Part shown: positions 63,745 to 64,000 of the stretch, one piece after another | Layout of the letters: each line of letters opens with the position of its first letter | Position numbering within the stretch: the stretch's first letter is position 1 | Source: Ciona savignyi | Lineage: Eukaryota > Chordata > Ascidiacea > Phlebobranchia > Cionidae | Length of the DNA: 64,000 nucleotides | Direction: 5' to 3' | NCBI GenBank assembly: GCA_000149265.1 | Contig: CH003098.1 | Span: forward strand, 738,411-802,410 | Made by a program: the position numbers and the translations under genes | Notes under the pieces: generated by a model | What the model saw: the letters and a program-made list of their open reading frames with translations, nothing else | What the model was told of the DNA's origin: nothing | Database searches by the model: none

Positions 63745-64000
63745 GTAAGTACAAATTGGTTTCGAATCATTTCATTGCATTTCCGATGAGCCCAGGTCAC
63801 AGGTTGAGTTGTGAGGTGTATAAAATGCAGCTTGGAAATATTTTTTTCAGAATCATTTTAGAAAAAAAAAATTTGAACTGCAGAAAAAACAGAAAAGTGT
63901 TGGTTTTGTAAAGAAAAACATAGAAAAACAGGAGAAAAATTTTGTAAAAGATTATTTAAAATTAATGAAAATCAGATTTAGAAACACAGTTTTGGAAAGA

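Overview
The window reads as an animal nuclear genome and most likely a solitary ascidian (sea squirt) of the Ciona type. The basis is AT-rich non-coding DNA, many short GT-AG introns (mostly 0.1-1.3 kb), clear orthologues of animal-only proteins, and many copies of a roughly 300 bp tRNA-derived SINE with a TATCC-repeat tail. The genus is inference from memory of ascidian repeats, because no search could be run. All recognisable genes are on the + strand. I see no structural RNA gene, CRISPR array or bacterial-style operon.

Layout. (1) 1-9148: two tandem six-exon genes for APMAP/strictosidine-synthase-like type II membrane proteins. Copy 1 (3-3921) lacks only its first codons, which lie before the window. 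Copy 2 (4560-9148) is complete at 411 residues. Exon phases are identical and exon lengths match apart from small differences in exons 1, 2 and 6. At DNA level the pair is a mosaic of near-identical and strongly diverged blocks. (2) 9149-10997: intergenic DNA with a SINE and the putative promoter of the next gene. (3) 10998-63744 and beyond: one very large gene, an axonemal dynein heavy chain of the DNAH7 type (single-headed inner arm). I could place 72 exons that join in frame without a stop into 3,733 codons: tail, linker, AAA1-AAA4, stalk with microtubule-binding domain, AAA5, AAA6 and the start of the C-terminal region. Roughly 290 C-terminal residues lie past the window end.

The introns hold the most unusual material. 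At least four introns of the dynein gene (42, 60, 63, 69) contain extra tandem copies of the preceding exon's 3' end together with its 5' splice site. Intron 13, and intron 2 of APMAP copy 2, contain comparable duplications on the acceptor side. In intron 60 the second copy would make an in-frame, stop-free alternative donor adding exactly 20 residues. Several mobile elements sit almost flush with splice sites: a 632 bp hAT-type MITE with a perfect 8 bp target duplication 12 bp before an APMAP acceptor, a SINE starting about 3 bp after the exon 46 donor, and a SINE whose CT-rich tail leads into the exon 51 acceptor. Two assembly gaps (100 and 300 N) fall in introns and do not interrupt the reading frame.

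Functionally the two gene groups are unrelated neighbours: membrane-anchored beta-propeller esterase-like proteins, and a ciliary/flagellar motor.
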